DNA of 33,080 nucleotides from UBA5603 sp964501315 (GTDB lineage Bacteria > Bacillota_I > Bacilli_A > Izemoplasmatales > Hujiaoplasmataceae): assembly GCA_964501315.1 (NCBI GenBank), contig CAZCSO010000016.1:1-33080 (forward strand), in the 5' to 3' direction. Numbering within the stretch: position 1 is the stretch's first letter; every line of letters begins with the position of its first letter. The notes beneath the pieces were generated by a model that worked only from the letters and a program-made list of their open reading frames with translations, did not search any database and was not told the origin of the DNA. Below are positions 23,465-31,040 of this stretch, piece by piece. The position numbers and the translations under genes were made by a program.

Positions 23465-24185
23465 ATTTGTTGGATTCGTATAAAATTGTTTCTAACCAGT
23501 CTGATAAATCATCGAAGTTGCCATGGGGATAGTTGATGGTATCGGTATTATTATTCGAAATCAGGCAATCGGTCAGCAAAAAGGATTTGATCCCTATTTG
23601 GGAGGCTGCCATATCCTCAACGAGGTCGTTGCCAATCATGAGACATTCGTGTGGTTGAAGGTTCATTTTGGTGAGCAATTGTTGGTAGTAATTAAGGTTG
23701 GGTTTGCAATAAGAATCGGTTTCGTAGGTTGTAATGTGGTCAAAATCACTGACAGAAAGCTCAGCCCATTGGATTCGTTTATGGGTGGCGATTTTTGGAA
23801 ACAAAGGATTGGTGGAGAGGACTAAACGATAGCCTTTTGAGCGCAACGAATCAATCAACTCTTTGGCTTTGGGATTGACCCACGTCGAGGCTTTGACCGC
23901 TTCAAAGTGCGTTTCATAAAAACGTTCAAACTCGGTTTTTAATGATTCATTCGCATAGGGGATTCTTTTCGCAAAAGCATCCCAAAATGCGGTTTCATTG
24001 GTTATTAATCCATCGTTATGAATCATCGCATCGGTTGAACTCATGACGGCATTCACGATGGCATGACCATCGCGTCCGTTTTGATTAAAAAAATCGGCCA
24101 TCGATTTCATATAGATTTGGAGGAATAACGATTCATTCATCGGAAGCAACGTTCCGTCTAAATCAAAGAAAAGGGTTGTAATCAT
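23463..24185 (-). CDS. HAD-superfamily phosphatase
   Basis: The 240-residue protein is a HAD hydrolase. Motif I is DLDGT (8-12) with nucleophile D8 and acid/base D10; motif II is the STNP segment near 130; and motif IV is MIGNDLVEDM near 180. There is a cap domain between motifs I and II, so small-molecule phosphate hydrolysis is expected; substrate unknown. GAAAGGA precedes the ATG. It is a single gene on the minus strand. Confidence 0.88.
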   Translation of the reverse strand: MITTLFFDLDGTLLPMNESLFLQIYMKSMADFFNQNGRDGHAIVNAVMSSTDAMIHNDGLITNETAFWDAFAKRIPYANESLKTEFERFYETHFEAVKASTWVNPKAKELIDSLRSKGYRLVLSTNPLFPKIATHKRIQWAELSVSDFDHITTYETDSYCKPNLNYYQQLLTKMNLQPHECLMIGNDLVEDMAASQIGIKSFLLTDCLISNNNTDTINYPHGNFDDLSDWLETILYESNK

Positions 24186-24208
24186 GGTAGGTCCTTTCGT
24201 TTTTTCTT

Positions 24209-24217
24209 ATTGTAACA
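24209..24217 (-). promoter_or_regulatory. Extended -10 promoter of the HAD gene
   Basis: TGT followed by TACAAT (24214-24209) on the minus strand, 23 bases before the ATG. It overlaps the A-run of the rhodanese terminator. Confidence 0.4.
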
Positions 24218-24245
24218 AAAAAAGCGGTTTTTGAAAACCCCTTTT
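24216..24245 (-). terminator. Terminator after the rhodanese lipoprotein gene
   Basis: AAAAG/CTTTT and GGTTT/AAACC stems (24219-24230 with 24235-24245, one C/C mismatch) around a 4-base loop, with a T-tract on the minus strand. Confidence 0.6.
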
Positions 24246-24636
24246 ATGTGACGATATCGTACGGCCAGTCAATAATTCCGCCCAAGTCATAAAGACTGAT
24301 GTAACCCATGGAATAAAGAAGACTGACGGCTTGTGACGAGCGATTCCCGCTACGGCAGTAGATGATGTAGACCGCTTCTTTATCCGGAATCACGGATTCG
24401 GCTTGTGTTGCAATGGTATCCAGTGGCAATAGAAGCGCCCCTTCAATATGCCCGGATTGATATTCCGATAGCGTCCGAACGTCCACTAAGATAATCGAAT
24501 CGTTCGCATCCATCATCGCTTTCGCTTCTTCGGGAGAAATCAATTCGGGTTCATTTTGAATGATCTCGGTAGAGTCAACACTTTGACACCCCCATAAAAA
24601 CAACGATACCATGATGACGAGTAACCATTTTTTCAT
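24244..24636 (-). CDS. Rhodanese-domain lipoprotein
   Basis: This 130-residue protein starts with a signal peptide ending LWGC, lipidating C17, so the domain sits outside the cell membrane. The rhodanese fold follows, with VDVRT (51-55), SGHIEGA and the catalytic loop CRSGNRS with Cys94. Such domains transfer sulfane sulfur or act on persulfides and related thiols. GAGGTG precedes the ATG. It is divergent from the ribD/ribBA pair. Extracellular rhodaneses are common in Firmicutes; the donor or acceptor is not inferred. Confidence 0.92.
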   Translation of the reverse strand: MKKWLLVIMVSLFLWGCQSVDSTEIIQNEPELISPEEAKAMMDANDSIILVDVRTLSEYQSGHIEGALLLPLDTIATQAESVIPDKEAVYIIYCRSGNRSSQAVSLLYSMGYISLYDLGGIIDWPYDIVT

Positions 24637-24654
24637 TCTAACACCTCATTTTAT

Positions 24655-24663
24655 AGTATACCA
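24655..24663 (-). promoter_or_regulatory. Extended -10 promoter of the rhodanese gene
   Basis: TGG followed by TATACT (24660-24655) on the minus strand, 18 bases before the ATG; a weak TTGGGC -35 lies 17 bases upstream. Confidence 0.45.
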
Positions 24664-24671
24664 TTAACGGT

Positions 24672-24713
24672 ACGAATGCCCAAAAGGAATGCTTTAAAAG
24701 TGAGCGCATTCGT
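24672..24713. repeat. Inverted repeat between divergent rhodanese and rib promoters
   Basis: ACGAATGC (24672-24679) and GCATTCGT (24706-24713) form an 8-bp inverted repeat spaced 26 bases. A third GAATGC copy lies at 24687-24692. The right arm ends on the first base of the rib -35 box. It may be an operator; no regulator is known. Confidence 0.5.
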
Positions 24714-24740
24714 TGACAAAAAGTGCGTTTCTTCTATAAT
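24713..24740 (+). promoter_or_regulatory. Sigma-A promoter of the ribD-ribBA unit
   Basis: Perfect TTGACA (24713-24718), 16-base spacer, perfect TATAAT (24735-24740). The start codon is 32 bases downstream, leaving no room for an FMN riboswitch. Confidence 0.85.
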
Positions 24741-24772
24741 AAAGGTAGAGTTGAAAGGAGGATGCCATACGT

Positions 24773-25477
24773 ATGCGTAATCAGGAACACCAGGATTATC
24801 CTTATATCACGTTGTCGTTTGGGATGTCGCTGGATGGAAAAATAGCGACGGTGACGGGCGATTCCAAATACATTTCTTCTTTAGAATCACGGGCATTTGT
24901 TCATCAACTCCGGTCACAGCACGATGCTATTTTGGTTGGCATCAATACCGTTTTAATCGATCACCCGCAGTTGACAACCCGACTCGAAGGGGTACAAGGG
25001 AAAAATCCCATTAAAGTCATTTTGGACTCCTCGCTCAAGATTTCTCTTGACGAACCGCTCCTTGTCAATACGTCACCTCATGACGTCATCATCGTTACGA
25101 GTCGTCAAGCAGACTCTAATAAAAAACAAGCGTTAGAAGCGATGGGGGTCCGTATCATTGAACTGAATCAGGATCGCTCACCTCTAGATCTTAATCAAGC
25201 CATGATATTATTAAAACAATGGGGGATTCAATCGGTCTTGGTGGAAGGGGGTTCTACGGTCCATTTCTCGTTTATCGAACGTCAATTGTTTAATCGTCTT
25301 TTTGTTTCGATATCGCCCATTATTTTAGGCGGAGAAACCGCCAAGACTGCCGTCGGTGGAAACGGGTTCGAAACGTTATCACAAGCTGTAAAATTATCCC
25401 TAGTACGCCAGTTTCAACTCGGCGTTGATCTTATGATTGAAGCCATCAATGCATCAAAGGAGGATACCCATGATTAA
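24773..25477 (+). CDS. RibD C-terminal reductase domain, stand-alone
   Basis: The 234-residue protein is the RibD_C (DHFR-like) reductase, which in riboflavin synthesis reduces the ribosylaminopyrimidine using NADPH. Visible features are SFGMSLDGKIA (15-25), DAILVGINTVLIDHP, and VLVEGGSTVHFSF near the C-terminus. The N-terminal deaminase domain of normal RibD, with its HAE and PCxxC zinc motifs, is absent, and nothing upstream encodes it. AAAGGAGG lies 11 bases before the ATG. The last eight bases overlap the RibBA gene, so the two are coupled. It could act with an unlinked deaminase or in a non-flavin pathway. Confidence 0.9.
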   Translation: MRNQEHQDYPYITLSFGMSLDGKIATVTGDSKYISSLESRAFVHQLRSQHDAILVGINTVLIDHPQLTTRLEGVQGKNPIKVILDSSLKISLDEPLLVNTSPHDVIIVTSRQADSNKKQALEAMGVRIIELNQDRSPLDLNQAMILLKQWGIQSVLVEGGSTVHFSFIERQLFNRLFVSISPIILGGETAKTAVGGNGFETLSQAVKLSLVRQFQLGVDLMIEAINASKEDTHD

Positions 25478-26651
25478 CTATTTATCGCTAGAAGAAACCT
25501 TGTCATTACTTAATAAAGGCCAGTCCGTTGTCGTCGTTGATGATGATTCAATGGACAATGAATGTCATCTCGTCAGTCTCGCTGAAACCGCCGTTTCTTA
25601 TGAATGTTCGGGATCGTATTGTCCCGTTCATCCGACCCCCACTGTGGTCGTCGGATACGAAAAATACGGTGAAATCACCACCATTCGTAAAAACGCGCAA
25701 TTGGATTACGATGAAGATGCCGTTCATCTAGGAATTAAAGATCGAAGCGATGATTCACTTCCAAAATTCTTAAAAGCCATCATTAATCCCGTCGCAACAC
25801 CTGATCAATTCCGCATTGACGGTCCTTTTACCGTTGTCTATTCAAAATTAGGAGGCGTCCTTAAACGTTCCGCTATTCAAGAAGCGTTGATTGATTTGTG
25901 TTGGTTGACAAAATCGGCACCCGTCGGTTTGGTTTTTCGATTGGTGGATGAAACGGGTTCACCGTTAACACTTAAAAGGCTATCGGACGGTTCTACTGAA
26001 AATGCTGTGTTTAAAATCGCCGATTTAATTTATGCACGCCGTCAAACCGACACGTTGATTGACAAAGTGGCCGAAGCGAAGATGCCGACGAAATACGGTG
26101 AATTCAAAATGGTCGGTTTTGTCAATAAACTGAACGGTGAGCATCACGTTGCGTTGGTCAAAGGCGACGTGTCGACGGATGATCCGGTATTGGTGAGGGT
26201 TCACTCTGAGTGTTTGACAGGCGATTCGTTTGGTTCAAAACGCTGTGACTGCGGTGAACAATTGCATACGGCCATGCGACGCATTGAAAAAGCGGGACGG
26301 GGCATCATTTTATACATGCGCCAAGAAGGTAGAGGGATTGGCTTAATCAATAAGATCCGTGCGTACGCCCTTCAAGACCAAGGATTAGACACGGTTGAAG
26401 CTAATTTGGCATTGGGATTTCCCGATGATTTGCGTGATTATGGGATTGGGGCACAAATGCTCGTAGAATTAGGGGTAAAAAAAATTAAGTTAATGACGAA
26501 CAATCCGAAGAAAATTCATGGATTATCCGGCTATGGAATTGAAATTACCAATCGCGTAAAAATTCAACTGAACCATAATGAAAAAAATGAGTTTTACATG
26601 CGAACCAAGCAAGAAAAAATGGGACACATGCTCAACTTTAAAAAGAAATAA
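25470..26651 (+). CDS. ribBA: RibBA-type protein: intact GTP cyclohydrolase II, degenerate RibB half
   Basis: The product has 393 residues. Its C-terminal half (about 205-393) is a GTP cyclohydrolase II with zinc cysteines C248, C259 and C261 (CLTGDSFGSKRCDC), RQEGRGIGL and the catalytic DLRDYGIGAQ, so it should still open GTP to the diaminopyrimidine. The N-terminal half aligns with DHBP synthase but most catalytic residues are changed relative to the E. coli enzyme: Arg37 to Met28, Glu38 to Asp29, Asp42 to His33, His153 to Ile136, Glu174 to Arg157; only Glu40 (E31) is kept. It has extra Cys/His residues (C32, C46, C51, H54). AAGGAGG precedes the ATG at 25470. DHBP synthesis looks lost, although a changed activity is possible. 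Confidence 0.9.
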   Translation: MINYLSLEETLSLLNKGQSVVVVDDDSMDNECHLVSLAETAVSYECSGSYCPVHPTPTVVVGYEKYGEITTIRKNAQLDYDEDAVHLGIKDRSDDSLPKFLKAIINPVATPDQFRIDGPFTVVYSKLGGVLKRSAIQEALIDLCWLTKSAPVGLVFRLVDETGSPLTLKRLSDGSTENAVFKIADLIYARRQTDTLIDKVAEAKMPTKYGEFKMVGFVNKLNGEHHVALVKGDVSTDDPVLVRVHSECLTGDSFGSKRCDCGEQLHTAMRRIEKAGRGIILYMRQEGRGIGLINKIRAYALQDQGLDTVEANLALGFPDDLRDYGIGAQMLVELGVKKIKLMTNNPKKIHGLSGYGIEITNRVKIQLNHNEKNEFYMRTKQEKMGHMLNFKKK

Positions 26652-26660
26652 CACAACCAT

Positions 26661-26682
26661 AGAAGCCTTCGGGCTTTTTTGT
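26661..26682 (+). terminator. Terminator after ribBA
   Basis: AAGCC/GGCTT stem (26663-26667, 26672-26676) with a TTCG tetraloop and a T-run. Confidence 0.78.
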
Positions 26683-26709
26683 TTGGCGATAATCATCAAG
26701 CAAACTGTA

Positions 26710-26737
26710 TTGTAAGATAAATAACTTATGATATAAT
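26710..26737 (+). promoter_or_regulatory. Promoter of the second MATE gene
   Basis: TTGTAA (26710-26715), a 16-base spacer and TATAAT (26732-26737) preceded by TGA, an extended -10. Confidence 0.65.
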
Positions 26738-26767
26738 AGAACAGATTTTCATAGATAGGATGATACC

Positions 26768-28198
26768 ATGAATACCAAAAATGCAGAATTATTAGGTAAA
26801 ACCAATATCCGTAAATTACTGATTATGATGTCGGTTCCCGCCATCCTTGGAATGGCAGTCAATGCGCTCTACAATTTTGTCGATACGTTGTTTGTTTCGT
26901 TGGGCGTCGGTGAAATCGCCATTGGCGGTTTGGCATTTGCGTTTCCGATTCAAATGATTGTCATGGCGTTTGCGTTGATGATTGGCATGGGCAGTGCCTC
27001 CATTTACTCGCGAGCGTATGGCAGAGGCGATCATGATACTATGAAACGCGCTGTTAACACAGCGCTTCGTTATGCGTTAGTAGCCTCACTCATTTTGACG
27101 GTTGTCGGGTTTTTATGGATGGACGACATGCTCGTTTTTTTTGGGGCTTCTGCATCCAATATCAACTATGGCAAAGAATACTTGTCCGTCATCTTAATTG
27201 GGTTAGCACCGTTATCGTTGACGATGGTTTTGAATAATCTAACTCGCGCGGAAGGTCGTGCCAACGTCGCGATGATTTCGATGATTATCTCAACGGGAAT
27301 GAACATCGTACTCGATCCTATCTTTATTTTTGATTGGGGTTTGGGTTTGGGTGTCCAAGGGGCAGCGATTGCGACGATTATCTCTCAAATCATTGGATTC
27401 ATCTTCATTTTTAGCATGTCGTTAGGCAGAAAGTCTGCGTTGATGATTTCCATTAAACCATTGTTTTCGTTTTCCTCATCGATGATAAAAGAAATATCGG
27501 TGATTGGGTTTCCGTCCTTTTTAAGAAATGCGTTAGGTGCGTTTTTATCGATCATCATTTACCGATTGATCGGTCATTACGTGGCGGGTGATCCGGCGAT
27601 CTACATCTCCATTTATGGAGTTATCAACCGTGTTACGACGTTTATCTTCATGCCGGCATTTGGGATTATCCAAGGGATGACTCCCATCGTCGGGTTTAAT
27701 TATGGAGCGAATTCACTTAAACGAATGCAATCGGTTATCTATTTCGCAACTAAAATTATACTAATTTACTTTGCGTTTGGATTTCTTGCCATACAAGCCT
27801 TTGCGAAACCCATCTTTTTGTTATTCTCCGAATCGAGTGAAGGGATTTTTGTTGACTACGGAACCCAAGCATTTAAAGTCATTGCTTGGGGATTCTTACT
27901 GGTAGGATTCCAAATTATCATCAGTTCGGTCTATCAAGCCATCGGCTATCCCTTTAGGGCGATGATTGTGGCCATCTCGCGTCAAGTCATTTTCTTCATT
28001 CCATTGGCGTTTCTATTGACGGCATGGATGGGGTTAGAAGGATTATGGGTGGCGTTTGCGGCTGCAGATGGGTTAGCCGGGTTGATTGGTTTAGGACTTT
28101 ATATCCATGAAATGAGAACCACAGCCAAGCGTATTCATCCCATTATTACCGATGAAACCGTTACGTTAATTGAATCTGGAATTGATCCATTAATCTAG
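26768..28198 (+). CDS. MATE-family exporter (NorM/MepA-like)
   Basis: The 476-residue protein has about 12 helices and MATE landmarks: MMSVPAILGMAVNALYNFVD in helix 1, ADGL-like VDTLFVSLGVGE, and FGIIQGMTPIVGFNYGA in the second half. It resembles the MepA branch that expels cationic drugs. GGATGAT precedes the ATG. It is transcribed alone and follows the rib unit without being coupled to it. It is only distantly similar to the MATE gene at 12726-14108. Confidence 0.92.
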   Translation: MNTKNAELLGKTNIRKLLIMMSVPAILGMAVNALYNFVDTLFVSLGVGEIAIGGLAFAFPIQMIVMAFALMIGMGSASIYSRAYGRGDHDTMKRAVNTALRYALVASLILTVVGFLWMDDMLVFFGASASNINYGKEYLSVILIGLAPLSLTMVLNNLTRAEGRANVAMISMIISTGMNIVLDPIFIFDWGLGLGVQGAAIATIISQIIGFIFIFSMSLGRKSALMISIKPLFSFSSSMIKEISVIGFPSFLRNALGAFLSIIIYRLIGHYVAGDPAIYISIYGVINRVTTFIFMPAFGIIQGMTPIVGFNYGANSLKRMQSVIYFATKIILIYFAFGFLAIQAFAKPIFLLFSESSEGIFVDYGTQAFKVIAWGFLLVGFQIIISSVYQAIGYPFRAMIVAISRQVIFFIPLAFLLTAWMGLEGLWVAFAAADGLAGLIGLGLYIHEMRTTAKRIHPIITDETVTLIESGIDPLI

Positions 28199-28220
28199 AA
28201 GCTTCGGCTTCTTTTTTTTT
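28197..28220 (+). terminator. Terminator after the second MATE gene
   Basis: AGAAGC/GCTTCT stem (28197-28202, 28207-28212) with a TTCG tetraloop, overlapping the stop codon, then nine T residues. Confidence 0.85.
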
Positions 28221-28304
28221 GTTTTTTATCCGGAACCGCTTCACTCAGATATCGTCAACATACTAATCATCATCTCGTTGAAATAATAATTTATGGATAG
28301 TGGG

Positions 28305-28333
28305 TTTACTAGTTTTATAAAGTGCGGTATAAT
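28305..28333 (+). promoter_or_regulatory. Promoter of the DUF2207-LemA operon
   Basis: TTTACT (28305-28310), a 17-base spacer and TATAAT (28328-28333). The mRNA leader would be about 50 bases. No other feature is seen in the 192-base gap before this gene. Confidence 0.6.
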
Positions 28334-28390
28334 AAAAAACAGTTAATTTTGCCAAATGTAGCGACGCTTTCGTTTTAACAAGGAGGTACC

Positions 28391-30343
28391 ATGCGGAATT
28401 TAAAATTTTTACTTACGTTGTTATTCATCGGACTATTCTATTTGCTCAATACCTACTTTTCTGAGGGGGCTTTTAGCAGTATAAAAATTGATCGGTATGA
28501 TGCCGTGGTGACCTTGGATGAAGAGGGTGACATGACGGTCGTTGAGCGATGGGATATGAACTATCGTGGTGATTATAACGTTCGTTTCCGAGACATCGTA
28601 TACTCGAAATACGCAGATAATTATCCCTTAACCAGAAGCGCCTCAAACGTTGCCAGTTTCGATGATAGCAGTGCCTCTATTCGGGTGTTTATGGACGATA
28701 TCGAAGTGACGGATGATGTCCGCTTTGGGTATTCATTCAATAATGACCGCGATGAACTCGGCTATGTGATTGCCTGTGAACCGTATTCATCGAGTTGCGA
28801 ATCGTTATTCGTCGATTTTACCGATATAGGTGGTCTTACCGGAAACGTCACGTTTGAATACACGTATACCATTCTAGGAGCTGTCACACAGTATACCGAT
28901 ATCTCAGAATTAAACTGGCGCTTATTTACCTACATGGAAGCCGACATCGATGAAGCACATGTTATTGTCAATCTGCCTGATAATGCGTTATCAGAAGATA
29001 CCATACGCGTATGGGGACACGGATTATCCGACGGAACCATTAACATCATCAATAATCACCAAATTGAAATGAACATCGATCAAATCAATAAAGAGGAATT
29101 CTTAGAGTTTCGAATTTTGGCCGATAATTCTTTGTTCGACCAAATTCGTGGAACCAATATCTTCATTCATGATACCATGAATTTAGCCTCAATTTCAGCC
29201 TACGAACAAGAATTGACTGATGAGACCAATCGCCGTATCTTATATGCTCAGATTCTGAATTATGGGGCATATGCTTTAATCGTTATCATGATTGGGATTG
29301 TATATTGGGTCTATCGCAAGTACGATAAGGAACTGACGCCTGATTTTGATGGCGATTACTTCCGTGAACTGCCCAGCGATGAAACCCCAGGTGAGGTCAG
29401 TTATCTTTATTATGAGAAAAAGATACCAGATGAAGCCTTTACGGCGACTCTGCTTGACTTAATCCGTAAAAAATACGTGACACTTGAGTACAGCCCTGAT
29501 GAATTGACAGATAAAAATCCGAATTTTACCTTTGTGTTGGATGAAAGCAAAGATCAAGCTTCACTTCAAGAACACGAACGTTACCTCATCAATTGGATTT
29601 TTAAATCGATTGCACGAAGCAATAAAGTTATGATTTCGACGATTGAATCCTATGGCAAAAAAAGTGTTAATGCAGCTGAGCAATTCCAGCGATCGGCTAA
29701 AGAATTCGTTCGCGCTATCAAGCGATCCGGCGAAAAACGAAAATACTTTGATCAAGGTGTTCAAGGTTCTAAAAAACAAGCTTTAGCATTCTTGATTCTG
29801 CCCATTGCCTTTTTACTTATGACCTTTTTTATCAGTTCTGCTTATGTGGTGGAAGCGACCTTTGCTTACTTAAGTTCAATCAGTTTGATTGTTCTTTATA
29901 CGTTATATGTTTCAACGATTAAACGAAAAACACAGATGGGAGCCAATTTGTTTGCACGATGGAAAGCGTTTAAAAAGTTCTTACTCGACTTTTCACAAAT
30001 GCAGGATTATCCCATTCCTGGGATTATCGTTTGGGAACATTTCTTGGTCTATGCGACGGTGTTAAAATGCGCTGATCAAGTGATGGAACAACTGAAAGTC
30101 AAATTGCCAAATGTGGCGTATGAAGATTCTGAAGGAACCTTTATGGCGATGGGATATCGTCACAATGGGTTCTACTGGGGTTACATGTTTGGCAGAATGA
30201 ATCGTTCGTTTTCCACCGCGAAGGCGAATGCCGTACAAACCATTGCAAAAGCCAATGCCGCAAAGGCATCGAGTGGCTTCGGCGGCGGTTTTGGTGGCGG
30301 CAGTTCGTTTGGTGGCGGTGGCGGCGGCGGCAGAAGCCGTTAA
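28391..30343 (+). CDS. DUF2207 membrane protein
   Basis: This 650-residue protein fits the DUF2207 family. It starts with a signal-like helix (about 5-25), followed by a beta-rich exterior domain (about 28-285), a membrane helix (about 291-309), a cytoplasmic region, and two further helices (about 463-481 and 487-505). The C-terminus (about 625-650) is a glycine-rich tail of GGG and GGGS repeats. Family function is unknown; it is repeatedly linked to LemA, as here. AAGGAGG precedes the ATG. The LemA gene follows 22 bases later and is likely co-transcribed. Confidence 0.88.
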   Translation: MRNLKFLLTLLFIGLFYLLNTYFSEGAFSSIKIDRYDAVVTLDEEGDMTVVERWDMNYRGDYNVRFRDIVYSKYADNYPLTRSASNVASFDDSSASIRVFMDDIEVTDDVRFGYSFNNDRDELGYVIACEPYSSSCESLFVDFTDIGGLTGNVTFEYTYTILGAVTQYTDISELNWRLFTYMEADIDEAHVIVNLPDNALSEDTIRVWGHGLSDGTINIINNHQIEMNIDQINKEEFLEFRILADNSLFDQIRGTNIFIHDTMNLASISAYEQELTDETNRRILYAQILNYGAYALIVIMIGIVYWVYRKYDKELTPDFDGDYFRELPSDETPGEVSYLYYEKKIPDEAFTATLLDLIRKKYVTLEYSPDELTDKNPNFTFVLDESKDQASLQEHERYLINWIFKSIARSNKVMISTIESYGKKSVNAAEQFQRSAKEFVRAIKRSGEKRKYFDQGVQGSKKQALAFLILPIAFLLMTFFISSAYVVEATFAYLSSISLIVLYTLYVSTIKRKTQMGANLFARWKAFKKFLLDFSQMQDYPIPGIIVWEHFLVYATVLKCADQVMEQLKVKLPNVAYEDSEGTFMAMGYRHNGFYWGYMFGRMNRSFSTAKANAVQTIAKANAAKASSGFGGGFGGGSSFGGGGGGGRSR

Positions 30344-30365
30344 ATAAAGAGAGGAGAAAGATAGT

Positions 30366-30953
30366 ATGTTTTTAGAAATAGGTGGCGGGACCATCGCGTT
30401 AATCATCATCCTTGCAATTATCGTTGTATTAGCCGTAGCGATTATTGGCGTTTACAACAAACTCGTTGTCGGTCGTAACAAAGTTAAAAACAGTTGGAGT
30501 CAAATTGATGTTCAATTGAAACGTCGGTTCGATATGATTCCGAACTTGGTTGAGACCGTCAAAGGGTATGCGGCACATGAAGAATCGATCTTTGGAGAAT
30601 TTGCCAAAGCACGTGGACTGTATGCACAGTCGCAACAATCCGGTAGCGTCGCACAAGCCGCAGAAGCTGAAAAAGGCATCAGCGGTGCATTGAGTCGTTT
30701 ATTGGTTGTTCAGGAACAATACCCAGAATTAAAAGCCAATGAAAACTTTAGAGATTTGATGGCGCAACTGAAAGATACCGAAGACAAGATCGCTTACGGT
30801 CGTCAATTCTACAACGACACAGCGCTGAAATTCAACAACATGCGCGAAGTGTTCCCAACGGTCATCATTGCGAACCTCTTCAACTTCAAGAGTGCTGATT
30901 TCTTTGAAGTAACCGAAGCAGCAGAACGCGAAGCAGTCAAAGTAAAATTTTAA
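30366..30953 (+). CDS. LemA-family protein
   Basis: This 195-residue protein has one N-terminal membrane helix (about 10-30) followed by the LemA helical domain: VYNKLVVGRNKVKNSWSQID, LKRRFDMIPNLVETVKGYA and RQFYNDTALKFNN. LemA proteins are membrane-anchored with a long helical bundle; the molecular function is unknown. GAGGAG precedes the ATG. It is the second gene of the DUF2207-LemA unit and ends at a strong terminator. Confidence 0.94.
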   Translation: MFLEIGGGTIALIIILAIIVVLAVAIIGVYNKLVVGRNKVKNSWSQIDVQLKRRFDMIPNLVETVKGYAAHEESIFGEFAKARGLYAQSQQSGSVAQAAEAEKGISGALSRLLVVQEQYPELKANENFRDLMAQLKDTEDKIAYGRQFYNDTALKFNNMREVFPTVIIANLFNFKSADFFEVTEAAEREAVKVKF

Positions 30954-30959
30954 CAAATT

Positions 30960-30984
30960 GGGATGGGACACCATCCCTTTTTTT
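30960..30984 (+). terminator. Terminator after the LemA gene
   Basis: GGGATGG/CCATCCC stem (30960-30966, 30971-30977) with a GACA loop and seven T residues. Confidence 0.88.
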
Positions 30985-30992
30985 GCTTTGAA

Positions 30993-31021
30993 TTGAACTC
31001 AAGCCTTTCTTTTAGTATAAT
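30993..31021 (+). promoter_or_regulatory. Promoter of the DUF438 gene
   Basis: TTGAAC (30993-30998), a 17-base spacer and TATAAT (31016-31021), 19 bases before the ATG. Confidence 0.7.
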
Positions 31022-31040
31022 GAACTGAAGAGGTGATTCG

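Noticed and set aside
24741..24772. FMN riboswitch upstream of the rib genes
   Set aside because: Only about 25 bases of leader remain after the -10, far too short for an RFN element, and no such motifs are visible.
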